A stretch of 64,000 nt of DNA from an uncultured Peptococcaceae bacterium (GTDB lineage Bacteria > Bacillota > Peptococcia > Peptococcales > Peptococcaceae): the NCBI GenBank assembly GCA_910585405.1, contig CAJUDO010000003.1:62001-126000 (forward strand), in the 5' to 3' direction. Under the pieces are notes generated by a model. That model was given only the letters and a program-made list of their open reading frames with translations. It ran no database searches and had not been told where the DNA came from. The first letter of the stretch is position 1, and each line of letters opens with the position of its first letter. A program made the position numbers and the translations under genes. Shown in pieces: positions 8,109 through 16,810 of the stretch.

Positions 8109-9083
8109 ATGTTAAATTATTCCCCTCATCGCAAAGCAATCAGCTTACTCATTCTCTGTCTTATTCTCACAGTCTGTCTCAGCGCTTGTGGAAATAAACA
8201 GACAGATGTACCTGCGCAAAGCTCTGCCCAAGATGCCTACACCTTCACAGATGCATTAGGACAGGAAATCACTGTAGACCATCCACAACGAGTGGTATCT
8301 CTGATGGGCAGTTTCTCCGAAATTTGGGTATTAGCTGGCGGCGCAGACACTTTAGTAGGCACCAGTGACGATACAGTAGACAATCGCGATTTAGGTTTGC
8401 CGGAAGATATTTCTATTGTAGGGACTTATCAGAATCCCAACATTGAGGCCATCCTGGCGTTAGAGCCAGATTTGGTATTACTCTCCTCTGAAACCACACG
8501 TACTGATAGTCATGTGGCGCTAAAGGACGCGCTCAGTGAAGCGGGGATTCCCGCCGCGTACTTCAGCGTGACCCATTTTGAAGATTATCTGGATATGCTG
8601 AAAATTTGCACAGATATTACTGGCAACACAGAAGCTTACAAAACTAATGGCACTGACGTGCAAGAACAAATTAACAAAATTATTGAGGAAAATCGCTTAG
8701 AAGACCACCCTTCTGTGTTGTTCCTGATCACATACTCCGGCGGCATTCGCCCCCAAAGCTCGGACAGCATGACCGGCAACATGCTCAGCCAATTGGGCTG
8801 TCATAACATCATTGACGACAATCCCAGTCTATTGAAGGATTTCAGCGTTGAAAACATCATCGAAAGCGATCCTGACTATATCTTTGTCGTCCCCATGGGG
8901 AATGACGACGCTCTGGCCGAAAAAAATCTCAAGGAGAGCGTAGAAAGCAATCCTGCATGGAGCAGCCTGACCGCTGTGAAAAATGGACATTATATCCTGC
9001 TGCCAAAGGATAAATTTCTCTACAAACCCAATGCAAAATGGGCCGACAGCTACGCCTATCTTGCCGATTTGCTGCATGAATAA
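8109..9083 (+). CDS. Iron/haem/cobalamin-type ABC transporter, substrate-binding lipoprotein
   Basis: 324 residues with a lipoprotein signal: a basic start, a hydrophobic core and the lipobox LSAC ending at Cys27. The mature part is a class III (BtuF/FhuD-type) binding protein: an N-terminal lobe with VVSLMGSFSEIWVLAG, then EAILALEPDLVLLS, and a C-terminal lobe ending in KWADSYAYLADLL. It captures a metal chelate outside the membrane. A strong AAGGAG site precedes the ATG. It starts a three-gene operon with overlapping permease and ATPase genes. The ligand (siderophore, haem or cobamide) cannot be fixed from sequence. Confidence 0.85.
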   Translation: MLNYSPHRKAISLLILCLILTVCLSACGNKQTDVPAQSSAQDAYTFTDALGQEITVDHPQRVVSLMGSFSEIWVLAGGADTLVGTSDDTVDNRDLGLPEDISIVGTYQNPNIEAILALEPDLVLLSSETTRTDSHVALKDALSEAGIPAAYFSVTHFEDYLDMLKICTDITGNTEAYKTNGTDVQEQINKIIEENRLEDHPSVLFLITYSGGIRPQSSDSMTGNMLSQLGCHNIIDDNPSLLKDFSVENIIESDPDYIFVVPMGNDDALAEKNLKESVESNPAWSSLTAVKNGHYILLPKDKFLYKPNAKWADSYAYLADLLHE

Positions 9084-10074
9084 CCGTCAAAAAGGTCGGC
9101 TGGCTCTTTTTTGTACCATATTTCTCACTGTGGTTGCGATTTTGTTGGGAATCTGTCTGGGCTCCACCCAGGTTTCTCCTTCTTCCTTTTTGCAGGCACT
9201 TTTTTCCGGTGATGTCACATCGTCCGCTTACCGCATTGTCATACACAGTCGTTTACCCCGCGTGTTGGGCGCGCTGTTGGCAGGCAGCGCGCTGGCTGTG
9301 TCAGGCGCTATTTTACAGGCAGTACTGCAAAATCCACTGGCCAGTCCCAACATCATCGGCGTAAACACAGGAGCCGGACTTGCCGTACTCTTATGCTCTG
9401 CCTTTTTTCCGGCACTGGACTATCTGCTGCCGCTCTCTGCATTTTTGGGTGCGCTGTTTTCCGCCATGGTGATCTTTGTCCTGGCCATGGGCAACGGCGT
9501 GTCCAAAATTACCCTGGTACTCACTGGCATCGCCATGAGCAGCATTTTGGGCGCGGGAATGAACTGCATTATGATTCTCTATCCCGACGCTTATATCGGT
9601 GCCAGCACCTTCTTGGTGGGCGGCTTATCCGCTGTGACATTGAAAAGTCTGCGCTTTGCTACGCTCTACATTATCGTGGGACTTGTCCTCGCCATGTTTC
9701 TGCGCCGTGATATGAATATCGTATCTTTGGGGAGCCAATCCGCCCAATCCCTTGGAATGAATGTCACACTAGTTCGCTTTCTACTCATCTTGACCGCTGC
9801 AATTTTAGCTGGTGCCGCAGTAAGCTTTGCCGGTCTCTTGGGCTTTGTAGGACTGATTGTCCCCCATGCCATTCGGTTTCTAATCGGGAATGACAATAGT
9901 TTTTTAGTACCGGCCAGTTCCTTCGGCGGTGCTGCCTTTGTAATCCTTTGCGACCTCATTTCCCGCTTGGCTTTCGCGCCTTATGAAATTCCTGTAGGCA
10001 TTTTATTATCCCTATTGGGCGGGCCCTTTTTTATTTATCTCATCATTCGCAATCGGAGTGGTCATTATGATTGA
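9076..10074 (+). CDS. FecCD/BtuC-type ABC transporter permease
   Basis: About 332 residues with roughly nine to ten membrane helices. Family motifs are SRLPRVLGALLAGSALAVSGAILQ near residue 60, NPLASPNIIGV, and GLLGFVGLIVPHAIR before the last helices, the loop that contacts the ATPase. The start chosen is the ATG at 9076, which overlaps the binding-protein stop by eight bases. It forms the transmembrane channel for metal-chelate uptake with its two neighbours. Confidence 0.88.
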   Translation: MNNRQKGRLALFCTIFLTVVAILLGICLGSTQVSPSSFLQALFSGDVTSSAYRIVIHSRLPRVLGALLAGSALAVSGAILQAVLQNPLASPNIIGVNTGAGLAVLLCSAFFPALDYLLPLSAFLGALFSAMVIFVLAMGNGVSKITLVLTGIAMSSILGAGMNCIMILYPDAYIGASTFLVGGLSAVTLKSLRFATLYIIVGLVLAMFLRRDMNIVSLGSQSAQSLGMNVTLVRFLLILTAAILAGAAVSFAGLLGFVGLIVPHAIRFLIGNDNSFLVPASSFGGAAFVILCDLISRLAFAPYEIPVGILLSLLGGPFFIYLIIRNRSGHYD

Positions 10075-10837
10075 GTTAGAGCATATCCAATTTGCTTATC
10101 CTGGACAATCACCTCTGTTGAAAGAGATCAACGCAGTGTTTCCCCAGAGGCAAATCACCACCATTTTAGGGCCTAACGGCTGTGGAAAAAGTACCTTATT
10201 GAAAATTGCCTGCAGATTACTCAAACCCTCTGCGGGCCGTGTTCTTCTGCGTGGGCAGGATATTTGCACCATGAAAACCAAACAGTTTGCGCAGCAGATT
10301 TCTCTGCTCAACCAGACCAACCATCCTCCAGAAATTCCGGTGGAAGATTTGGTCGCTTATGGACGTTATCCCCACCAGCATTACGGACAAAAATTGACTG
10401 CACAGGATCGAATTATTATTGATCACGCAATCTCTCTGGTAAAAGCCAATGACTACCGACAACGTCCTGTCAGTCAGCTTTCTGGCGGACAGCGGCAGCG
10501 GGCTTATATCGCTATGGCGTTGGCGCAAGATACTGACGTCATCTTTTTAGATGAGCCCACCACCTATCTGGATATTCACATTCGCTTTGAAATCATGGAT
10601 TTGATTCGTCACCTAAATCAGCAGGGAAAAACCATTATCATGGTGCTTCACGATTTAAATTTGGCCCTGGAATATTCCCACCAGATTATTTTGCTGGACC
10701 GCGGTGAAATTCAAATACAGGGTACTCCTCAGCAGATACTCCAGTCTGGTCTGCTGGATCGTATTTTTCATGTCCGCACCCACATTTTTTATGAAGACAG
10801 TCAGCCTTTCTATCACTTTGCCAAAGAGCAGCTATAA
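10067..10837 (+). CDS. FecE/BtuD-type ABC transporter ATPase
   Basis: About 256 residues, one ABC domain. Walker A is GPNGCGKST, signature LSGGQRQRAYIAMALAQ, Walker B VIFLDEPTTYLD, and the switch His is in VLHDLN. The ATG at 10067 is chosen over an upstream GTG because CGGAGTGG is correctly spaced from it. It overlaps the permease stop by eight bases. It drives import by the permease at 9076-10074. A bidirectional terminator follows at 10850-10879. Confidence 0.9.
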   Translation: MIELEHIQFAYPGQSPLLKEINAVFPQRQITTILGPNGCGKSTLLKIACRLLKPSAGRVLLRGQDICTMKTKQFAQQISLLNQTNHPPEIPVEDLVAYGRYPHQHYGQKLTAQDRIIIDHAISLVKANDYRQRPVSQLSGGQRQRAYIAMALAQDTDVIFLDEPTTYLDIHIRFEIMDLIRHLNQQGKTIIMVLHDLNLALEYSHQIILLDRGEIQIQGTPQQILQSGLLDRIFHVRTHIFYEDSQPFYHFAKEQL

Positions 10838-10849
10838 ACGCAACCAAAA

Positions 10850-10879
10850 AACCACTTGCCGATACCCCGACAAGTGGTT
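10850..10879. terminator. Bidirectional terminator between the ABC importer operon and khpA
   Basis: AACCACTTG / CAAGTGGTT hairpin with a 12-base loop. TTTT follows on the plus strand and a T-run on the minus strand. It serves the convergent transcripts ending at 10837 and 10887. Confidence 0.85.
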
Positions 10880-10886
10880 TTAATCG

Positions 10887-11114
10887 TTACATGATTTCTA
10901 CTGTAACTTTCCTATTTTCTTTTACAGCAGCTGCTTTCACTACTGTGCGGATCGCTCTAGCAATGCGGCCCTGTTTGCCGATTACCTTGCCCATATCCTC
11001 CGGTGCTACAGTAAGATGAATGGTAATTTCTTTTCCATCCTCCACCTGTGTCACCTTCACGGCTTCAGGCTGATCCACCAAGGATTTTGCCAAGTGTTCC
11101 ACTAATGCTAACAC
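10887..11114 (-). CDS. khpA: KH-domain RNA-binding protein KhpA
   Basis: 75 residues, a single type II KH domain with the RNA-binding GxxG loop in GKVIGKQGR at about residues 42-50. It matches YlqC/KhpA in length and composition. KhpA binds RNA, often with KhpB/Jag, and affects cell elongation and division. It lies 12 bases after rpsP, the usual neighbourhood in Firmicutes. The usual downstream genes rimM, trmD and rplS are absent; a convergent operon follows instead. Confidence 0.92.
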   Translation of the reverse strand: MLALVEHLAKSLVDQPEAVKVTQVEDGKEITIHLTVAPEDMGKVIGKQGRIARAIRTVVKAAAVKENRKVTVEIM

Positions 11115-11126
11115 AAAACTCCCTCC

Positions 11127-11372
11127 TTATTTCCACAGGCCAGCCTGTTTTAACAGAGATCTTACTGTATCGGAAGGCTGTGCGCCATTGCCAATCCATT
11201 TCTGTGCTTTTTCAGCATCAATTCTAATTGCAGCAGGCTGACAATTTGGGTCATAAATACCAATTTCATCAATGAAACGACCGTCTCTTGGAGAACGGGA
11301 GTCAGCTACAACGATACGATAGAAAGGCGCCTTCTTTGCACCCATTCTTTTTAATCTGATTTTTGTTGCCAT
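11127..11372 (-). CDS. rpsP: 30S ribosomal protein S16
   Basis: 81 residues. The start ATKIRLKRMGAKKAPFYRIV and the motif DSRSPRDGRFIDEIGIYDP are typical of bS16, which binds 16S rRNA in the 30S body. The ATG at 11372 has GGAGGTG upstream; an in-frame GTG three codons earlier lies inside that site and is not used. It is co-oriented with ffh (39 bases upstream) and khpA. Confidence 0.97.
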   Translation of the reverse strand: MATKIRLKRMGAKKAPFYRIVVADSRSPRDGRFIDEIGIYDPNCQPAAIRIDAEKAQKWIGNGAQPSDTVRSLLKQAGLWK

Positions 11373-11411
11373 GATTTTCACCTCCTCTAACTACTTTTAT
11401 ACGATTACACT

Positions 11412-12755
11412 TTACATAAATGGGAACTTCAGCTTTCCCTTTTTTCCTTTTTTCCCTGTGGCCATCCCGGCAAATTGCTTCATCAACATTTGCGACTGGT
11501 CGTATTGTTTTAACAAACGGTTAACATCCTGTACCTTCATGCCAGAGCCCGCTGCAATGCGTTTGCGGCGACTGCCGTTGATAATTTTTGGATTGCGCCG
11601 CTCCTCCGCTGTCATGGAGAGAATGATGGCCTTGGTCTGAGCTAAATCCTTATCGCTTACCTGCAAATCCTTCAGCTTATTTTTGCTCATGCCGGGAATC
11701 ATTTCCATCATACTATTGATGTTACCCATATCTTTCAGCTGGTCCATCTGTGCCAGATAATCCTCCAGCGTAAATTCGGCCTTCATCATTTTTTTCTGCA
11801 GTTCTTCCGCCTTCTGCTGGTCGATGTTTTCCTGTGCCTTCTCAATCAAGGTCAGCACATCGCCCATTCCCAAAATGCGGGAAGCCATGCGGTCCGGGTG
11901 AAAGGGCTCCAAAGCATCCAGCTTCTCACCCATACCGGCAAATTTGATAGGCTTGCCAGTAACAGTCTTGATGGACAATGCCGCACCACCACGGGTATCG
12001 CCGTCCAGCTTGGTGAGAACCACACCACTGATATCCAAAAGCTCATTAAAGCTTGCCGCTACATTGGCAGCATCCTGCCCTACCATGGAATCTACCACCA
12101 GCAAAATTTCCGTGGGCTGCACTGCTTCTTTGACCTGCCGCAACTCTTCCATCAGTATTTCGTCAATATGCAACCGCCCGGCTGTATCCAAAATCACAAT
12201 ATCATTACCATGGGATTTTGCGTGCGCAAGAGCGCCCTTGGCAATGTCCACCGGACTGACCTGATCTCCTAAGGTAAACACCGGAATATCCAATTGCTCG
12301 CCCAAAACCTGCAACTGCTTAATTGCCGCAGGACGATAGATATCACAGGCAGCCAGAAGCGGTCGTTTCCCCTGTTTCTTCAGCAAACGTCCCAGTTTCC
12401 CGGTAGTTGTTGTTTTGCCTGACCCCTGTAGCCCTACCATCATAATCACAGTAGGAGGTTTGGGAGAAATGAGCAGTTTACTCTGCACACCGCCCAGCAG
12501 CTCTGTCAACTCATCGTGTACAATTTTTACCACCTGCTGCCCTGGAGTCAGACTCTCCATCACTTCTTCCCCCACGGCTCTGCTGTTTACTTTATCAATA
12601 AACTGTTTTACGACTTTATAGTTTACATCCGCTTCCAAGAGCGCCATCTTTACCTCGCGCATCACAGCCTTCAAATCTTTTTCAGAGATTTTTCCCTGCC
12701 CCTTCATGCGCTTGAAAATGTCCTGCAGCTTGTCGCCTAATCCGTCAAATGCCAT
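11412..12755 (-). CDS. ffh: Signal recognition particle protein Ffh
   Basis: 447 residues. Helical N domain (about 1-90), GTPase G domain with GLQGSGKTTT, DIYRPAA, DTAGRLHID and TKLDGD motifs (about 100-290), and the methionine-rich M domain (about 320-440) that binds signal sequences and SRP RNA. The lysine-rich tail GKKGKKGKLKF is common in Firmicutes. The ATG at 12755 has AGGAGG nine to ten bases upstream; a TTG two codons earlier is too close. It follows ylxM in the same direction by 33 bases. Confidence 0.97.
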   Translation of the reverse strand: MAFDGLGDKLQDIFKRMKGQGKISEKDLKAVMREVKMALLEADVNYKVVKQFIDKVNSRAVGEEVMESLTPGQQVVKIVHDELTELLGGVQSKLLISPKPPTVIMMVGLQGSGKTTTTGKLGRLLKKQGKRPLLAACDIYRPAAIKQLQVLGEQLDIPVFTLGDQVSPVDIAKGALAHAKSHGNDIVILDTAGRLHIDEILMEELRQVKEAVQPTEILLVVDSMVGQDAANVAASFNELLDISGVVLTKLDGDTRGGAALSIKTVTGKPIKFAGMGEKLDALEPFHPDRMASRILGMGDVLTLIEKAQENIDQQKAEELQKKMMKAEFTLEDYLAQMDQLKDMGNINSMMEMIPGMSKNKLKDLQVSDKDLAQTKAIILSMTAEERRNPKIINGSRRKRIAAGSGMKVQDVNRLLKQYDQSQMLMKQFAGMATGKKGKKGKLKFPFM

Positions 12756-12788
12756 AGCCAAAGACCTCCTCCCTGCGTTTGATTTATC

Positions 12789-13127
12789 TTATTCCTCGCT
12801 GTCCATACTCAATTTTCTCAACAGCGTCAGCATTTCCTGATTGCCAGCCGCCAAACTATATAATTGCTCTAAAATTTCTTTGCGTTTTTTTTCTCGCGCG
12901 GCCAAATGTAGCCCCGCTTCATATTTTTCCAGCAGCTGCTCTGTGCGTTTTACCAAATCAAACACAGCTGTGCGACTGGTCTGCTGCTCCGCAGCAATCT
13001 CACCGAGAGAAAGGTCGCACTGATAGTACAAATCAAACACATTTTTCTGCTTTTCTGTCAGCAGTCCGCTATATAGATCATACAGAATCGCCATCCTTGT
13101 ACGTTGCTCCAGCGTCATCGCCCTCAC
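12789..13127 (-). CDS. ylxM: YlxM-family helix-turn-helix protein
   Basis: 112 residues with a sigma-70 region 4-like helix-turn-helix: LTEKQKNVFDLYYQCDLSL, then EIAAEQQTSRTAVFDLVKRT, followed by a C-terminal helix. YlxM proteins are encoded immediately upstream of ffh and are thought to assist SRP-related function. The placement here is the conserved one. Confidence 0.9.
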   Translation of the reverse strand: MRAMTLEQRTRMAILYDLYSGLLTEKQKNVFDLYYQCDLSLGEIAAEQQTSRTAVFDLVKRTEQLLEKYEAGLHLAAREKKRKEILEQLYSLAAGNQEMLTLLRKLSMDSEE

Positions 13128-13179
13128 CTCATTTGTTAACTTTTTCCCTTAACACTCTGATAGTTTACTGAAAAACAAA

Positions 13180-13211
13180 AAAGATGTCAAGCATTTTTAC
13201 TAGACATCTTT
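13180..13211 (-). terminator. Terminator of the BofC-like gene
   Basis: AAAGATGTC / GACATCTTT hairpin with a 14-base loop, followed on the minus strand by TTTTTGTTTTTC. It ends the transcript of the gene at 13267-13860 ahead of ylxM. Confidence 0.8.
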
Positions 13212-13266
13212 GAAAAATATCATAAATCAATCTTATAGAATCAATTTGCACTATAAATCGCTATTC

Positions 13267-13860
13267 TTACAATTCGCTGAGATTGTCCAACATAGAAATC
13301 AACTCGTCCTGAGAATAATACTCATACTTTCCCTGCTCCAACTCGCTGCGCTGCTCTACACTGAGCCGTGCCACAGGCACATCGGTCACCAGAAAAGCAC
13401 CCGCCGCACTACCTACCGCACTGGGACCATAGTAAACCGCAACATATTGCCCATTTTCATTGCTGCCCAAATGATACATCTGCTGATGCACTTCGCAAAG
13501 ACCAGGCTGATTGCGACAAATCGTGATGACATTATCTATCTCACTTACAGTCCACTCTGGCACAGGATACCTGCTGGCCACCTCGTTCAGCGGCAGTTCC
13601 CGCAGCATTTCCTCTGTGGCAGGATCTCCTTCTAACATTTGATTTTCACAGCCCAATTGATAAAGCTGACACAGCTCATATTGCATCTCCCAGCAAAATT
13701 GTCGCGGCTTTTGCGCCTGAATATCTGCAGCGCGCACCTCCGATTCAGGCAAATTGTAATGTCCCTCGTAAACTTCATTCAACAAAAACCCCATAGCAGC
13801 GGAAAAGGCAAACAACAGACAAGCTGCTGCCCCATAAAATTTTTTATATAATCTGCTCAT
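13267..13860 (-). CDS. BofC C-terminal-domain-like membrane-anchored protein
   Basis: About 197 residues. One N-terminal membrane segment or uncleaved signal (about 9-28) is followed by an extracytoplasmic domain. The C-terminal part (YHLGSNENGQYVAVYYG, FLVTDVPVARLSVEQR, LEQGKYEY, EELISMLDNLSE-like end) resembles the BofC C-terminal domain. BofC in Bacillus inhibits the SpoIVB protease in pro-sigmaK signalling, so a sporulation or envelope role is possible but not proven. The ATG at 13860 is chosen because AAAGGA lies nine bases before it; the ATG three codons earlier directly abuts that site. It is a single-gene unit with its own terminator. Confidence 0.65.
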   Translation of the reverse strand: MSRLYKKFYGAAACLLFAFSAAMGFLLNEVYEGHYNLPESEVRAADIQAQKPRQFCWEMQYELCQLYQLGCENQMLEGDPATEEMLRELPLNEVASRYPVPEWTVSEIDNVITICRNQPGLCEVHQQMYHLGSNENGQYVAVYYGPSAVGSAAGAFLVTDVPVARLSVEQRSELEQGKYEYYSQDELISMLDNLSEL

Positions 13861-14010
13861 AATTCTCATTCCTTTATAAATTTGTAATCCTCTTCACAAC
13901 TACTATGCCCTTTTTTCCCCGCCATTAAACAATATTTTCAAAAATCCCCTCTTGACAATCTGTCATTCTTCTGTTTTCCTGTTAGTATCTCCTGTCAATT
14001 CAGACATTTA

Positions 14011-14019
14011 TGATATAAT
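14011..14019 (+). promoter_or_regulatory. Extended -10 promoter for the two-component operon
   Basis: TGATATAAT: a consensus TATAAT (14014-14019) with a TG extension, 22 bases upstream of the response-regulator ATG. No good -35 box is visible, as is common for extended -10 promoters. Confidence 0.5.
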
Positions 14020-14040
14020 AAAACACTGGGAGGTCTTGCT

Positions 14041-14727
14041 ATGAGAATTTTACTCGTGGAAGGTGAAAAAAGAATGGCCCAGGCTCTTTGTGAGATTCTG
14101 CGCCTGGAAAACTATGCAACAGACCATTACTCTGACGGCATCAGCGGTCTGGCCGCCGTGGAGAGCAATATCTATGACATTATTATCTTGGATGTCATGC
14201 TGCCGGGAATGGACGGCTTTGAAATTGCAAGAACTGTCCGACAAAAAGGAATTCATACACCTATTCTTATGCTCACGTCAAAATCCCAGCTGGATGACAA
14301 GGTAACAGGACTGGACAGTGGAGCCGATGACTATCTGACCAAGCCTTTCATGACCAAAGAACTCCTTGCACGGCTGCGTGCCTTGACTAGACGCACCCTT
14401 CCGCTCACCGCTGACGGTACTCTAACCTACGGAGATATCGCCCTTGATACCGGCACGCTGACCTTGTCCTGCACTGCAAACGGCCAGAGTGTCCGACTCA
14501 GTGAAAAGGAATACCGCATCCTAGAATATTTCATTGCCAATCAGGGGCAGATTCTGACCAGAGAACAGCTTGCCGTAAAAATCTGGGGATTTGAAAATGA
14601 AGCAGAGTACAACAATGTCGAGGTCTATATGTCCTTTACGCGGAAAAAATTATCCTATATCGAGGCCCAAACTAAAATAAAGGCAGTGCGCGGCATCGGT
14701 TACGAATTGAGGTGCGGCAATGTTTAA
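14041..14727 (+). CDS. OmpR/PhoB-family response regulator with altered acidic pocket
   Basis: 228 residues: receiver domain (about 1-118) and OmpR-type winged-helix DNA-binding domain (about 130-225, with LSEKEYRILEYF, QILTREQL and VRGIGYEL). Phosphoacceptor Asp51 (ILDVMLPGMDGFE), Thr79 and Lys101 (DYLTKPF) are present. The acidic pocket reads VEGEK where the family has VEDE or VEDD, so the conserved Asp at position 8 is Gly (codon GGT). This could weaken magnesium binding and phosphorylation. The histidine kinase gene overlaps its 3' end by eight bases. It probably controls the operon, and perhaps the VTC-DUF4956-CotH genes downstream. Confidence 0.88.
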   Translation: MRILLVEGEKRMAQALCEILRLENYATDHYSDGISGLAAVESNIYDIIILDVMLPGMDGFEIARTVRQKGIHTPILMLTSKSQLDDKVTGLDSGADDYLTKPFMTKELLARLRALTRRTLPLTADGTLTYGDIALDTGTLTLSCTANGQSVRLSEKEYRILEYFIANQGQILTREQLAVKIWGFENEAEYNNVEVYMSFTRKKLSYIEAQTKIKAVRGIGYELRCGNV

Positions 14728-15958
14728 GCAGTCAAGAAGAAAAATCGTCGCAGCAATCATGTCCGTGCTGATCCTCTTATGGGCGGGAATGCTCACAATT
14801 ATTTATGCTTCCAGCTATTTTGAAATGTCGGCGCAAAATCAAAGAATGCTAAAGACCCACGCGGAACTCTATATGCTGTCCAAATATGAAAATAAAATTC
14901 CTCCCAAACGGCCTGCGCAGGAAAATGGTGGGAACCCCAATTTTGCCCAATTGCCGCGCTTTCAGCTATCTACTTTTTATTCGGTGGCCCTCACCTATGA
15001 CGGATCCATCCTTGAAATCAGGAACGATCAGCCCCTGCTTCATTCCAACCAGGCTTTGGAGGAGCTTGCCCGTGATGTCGTGAAAAACGGTAAACCCAAC
15101 GGTACCAAAAAGGACCTCATCTTTTATGTGGCGGATAAGGGCGGCTATCAGCTCGTGACCTTCATGGACAACACTATATTGAATGAAAGTGCCGCTACCT
15201 TGCTGCGCTATACGCTGCTCTTCGGGTGCATTGCCATCGTAATCTTTTTCTTTCTGGCGGTATTTCTCGCCAGAAAAATTGTACAGCCTTTGGAAGAGAG
15301 CTATCAAAAACAGAAGCAATTTATCTCCGACGCAGGCCATGAATTAAAAACACCCATCTCCGTCGTAAATGCCAACGCCGAGCTTTTGTCGCGGGAAATC
15401 GGTGAAAATATCTGGCTCGCCAACATTCAATGGGAAAATAATCGTATGGGGCTGTTAGTGGAGCAGCTTCTGGACCTGGCCCGTACGGAAACGATTACAC
15501 CGCAGATGGAGCAAATTGATTTCAGCCGTCTTGTCTGCGGTGAAGCGCTGCCTTTCGAGAGCATTGCCTTTGAAAAAGGATTCGTTTTGCGCTGCCATAT
15601 CACAGAGGGAATCTCTCTGACAGGAAACAGCACACAGCTAAAGCAATTAGTTTCCATTTTGCTGGACAATGCTCTGGAGCACAGCACAGGACAAGAGGAT
15701 ATTTCTGTTGCCCTGGAAAAGGAACATCAATGGGCCAAGCTGTCCGTCATCAATGCCGGAAAAGAAATTCCCCTCCCCCAGCGAGAACAGCTATTTGATC
15801 GATTTTATCGCATGGATTCTGCACGCAGTGGAGAGGATAAGCATTACGGTCTGGGACTGGCCATTGCCAAGTCCATCGCAACGACGCACAAAGGACGGAT
15901 TCATGTTCTCTGTTACGACGGGCTGGTGGAATTTCAAGTGCTCCTGCCGTTACAATGA
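14720..15958 (+). CDS. Membrane sensor histidine kinase
   Basis: 412 residues. Membrane segments at about residues 10-32 and 165-188 enclose an extracytoplasmic sensor region of about 130 residues. The HisKA box FISDAGHELKTPISVV contains the phosphorylated His. The ATPase domain has the N box (QLVSILLDNALEHS), a G1-like INAGKEIP, the F box FDRFYRMD and the G2 box GLGLAIAKSI. No full HAMP domain is obvious between the second helix and HisKA. It overlaps the response-regulator gene. A strong terminator follows at 16038-16077. The signal is unknown. Confidence 0.88.
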   Translation: MFKQSRRKIVAAIMSVLILLWAGMLTIIYASSYFEMSAQNQRMLKTHAELYMLSKYENKIPPKRPAQENGGNPNFAQLPRFQLSTFYSVALTYDGSILEIRNDQPLLHSNQALEELARDVVKNGKPNGTKKDLIFYVADKGGYQLVTFMDNTILNESAATLLRYTLLFGCIAIVIFFFLAVFLARKIVQPLEESYQKQKQFISDAGHELKTPISVVNANAELLSREIGENIWLANIQWENNRMGLLVEQLLDLARTETITPQMEQIDFSRLVCGEALPFESIAFEKGFVLRCHITEGISLTGNSTQLKQLVSILLDNALEHSTGQEDISVALEKEHQWAKLSVINAGKEIPLPQREQLFDRFYRMDSARSGEDKHYGLGLAIAKSIATTHKGRIHVLCYDGLVEFQVLLPLQ

Positions 15959-16037
15959 CAAAGCAGAAAAGACAGATATAAAAACAACAGCAAAAGGCAA
16001 TAAATTTTTTAATAAATTCAATAAAACTTCAAGCTTT

Positions 16038-16077
16038 CTTCTGTACAATGACCATGTCAGGGTACAGAAGTTTTTTT
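16038..16077 (+). terminator. Terminator after the histidine kinase gene
   Basis: CTTCTGTAC / GTACAGAAG hairpin with a 15-base loop, followed by seven T (16071-16077). It lies between the histidine kinase and the VTC-domain gene, so those genes need read-through or a separate promoter. Confidence 0.88.
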
Positions 16078-16110
16078 GTACCCGAGAATGCGCAGGAAAG
16101 GAGTGAGAAA

Positions 16111-16782
16111 ATGAAATACCGACATGAATGGAAGCATGAGATCAGCTACTGCGATAAGCTTGTGCTGCGCCAGCGACTCTCCGCTGTTGCCCAGCACGAT
16201 CCCTTTGCTAAGAACGGCAAATATCTGATTCGCAGTCTGTACTTTGACAACGCCTCCGACAAAGCGCTCAGAGAAAAAATAGACGGCGTACCCATCCGGG
16301 AAAAATTTCGGATTCGCCTGTACAACTATGACACATCGCTCATCCAGTTGGAAAAGAAAAGTAAAAACAACGGACTATGCCACAAAGCAAAAGCAACCTT
16401 AACACAAGAACAGGCACAGGCCATCGTCGACGGCAACTGGGATTGGATGACCGAAAGCAATAGCCCTCTCGTTGTAGAACTGCACAGCAAAATGCTGGGG
16501 CAGGGCTTGCGACCTAAAACCATTGTGGACTACACCAGAGAAGCCTTTGTCTTTGCACCGGGCAATGTGCGGATTACCATAGACGATGACCTTCGCACAG
16601 GCATGCGCTGTACGGATTTTTTGAACCCCCATTGTGTGATGATTCCGCCTGGAGAGCCGCCCATCATTCTCGAGGTAAAATGGGACGAATATCTGCCGGA
16701 CATCATCCGTGACGCAGTGAATCTGGGAAACCGCCGCGTGTGCGCCTTTTCCAAATATGCCGCGTGCAGAATTTACGGCTGA
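16111..16782 (+). CDS. VTC-domain protein, putative polyphosphate polymerase
   Basis: 223 residues. The VTC fold is suggested by the opening YRHEWKHEISY, the basic strands IRSLYFDN, REKFRIRLYNYD and LEKKSKNNGLCHKAKATL, REAFVF, RITIDDDLRTG and the late ILEVKWDEYLP. In yeast Vtc4 such residues line a tunnel that makes polyphosphate from ATP. The ATG at 16111 has AAAGGAG at good spacing. It is followed closely by DUF4956 and CotH genes, a linkage seen in many bacteria. Polymerase activity has not been shown for this subgroup here. Confidence 0.8.
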   Translation: MKYRHEWKHEISYCDKLVLRQRLSAVAQHDPFAKNGKYLIRSLYFDNASDKALREKIDGVPIREKFRIRLYNYDTSLIQLEKKSKNNGLCHKAKATLTQEQAQAIVDGNWDWMTESNSPLVVELHSKMLGQGLRPKTIVDYTREAFVFAPGNVRITIDDDLRTGMRCTDFLNPHCVMIPPGEPPIILEVKWDEYLPDIIRDAVNLGNRRVCAFSKYAACRIYG

Positions 16783-16810
16783 AAATAAATTCAAAAAGGA
16801 GTAATTGTTT

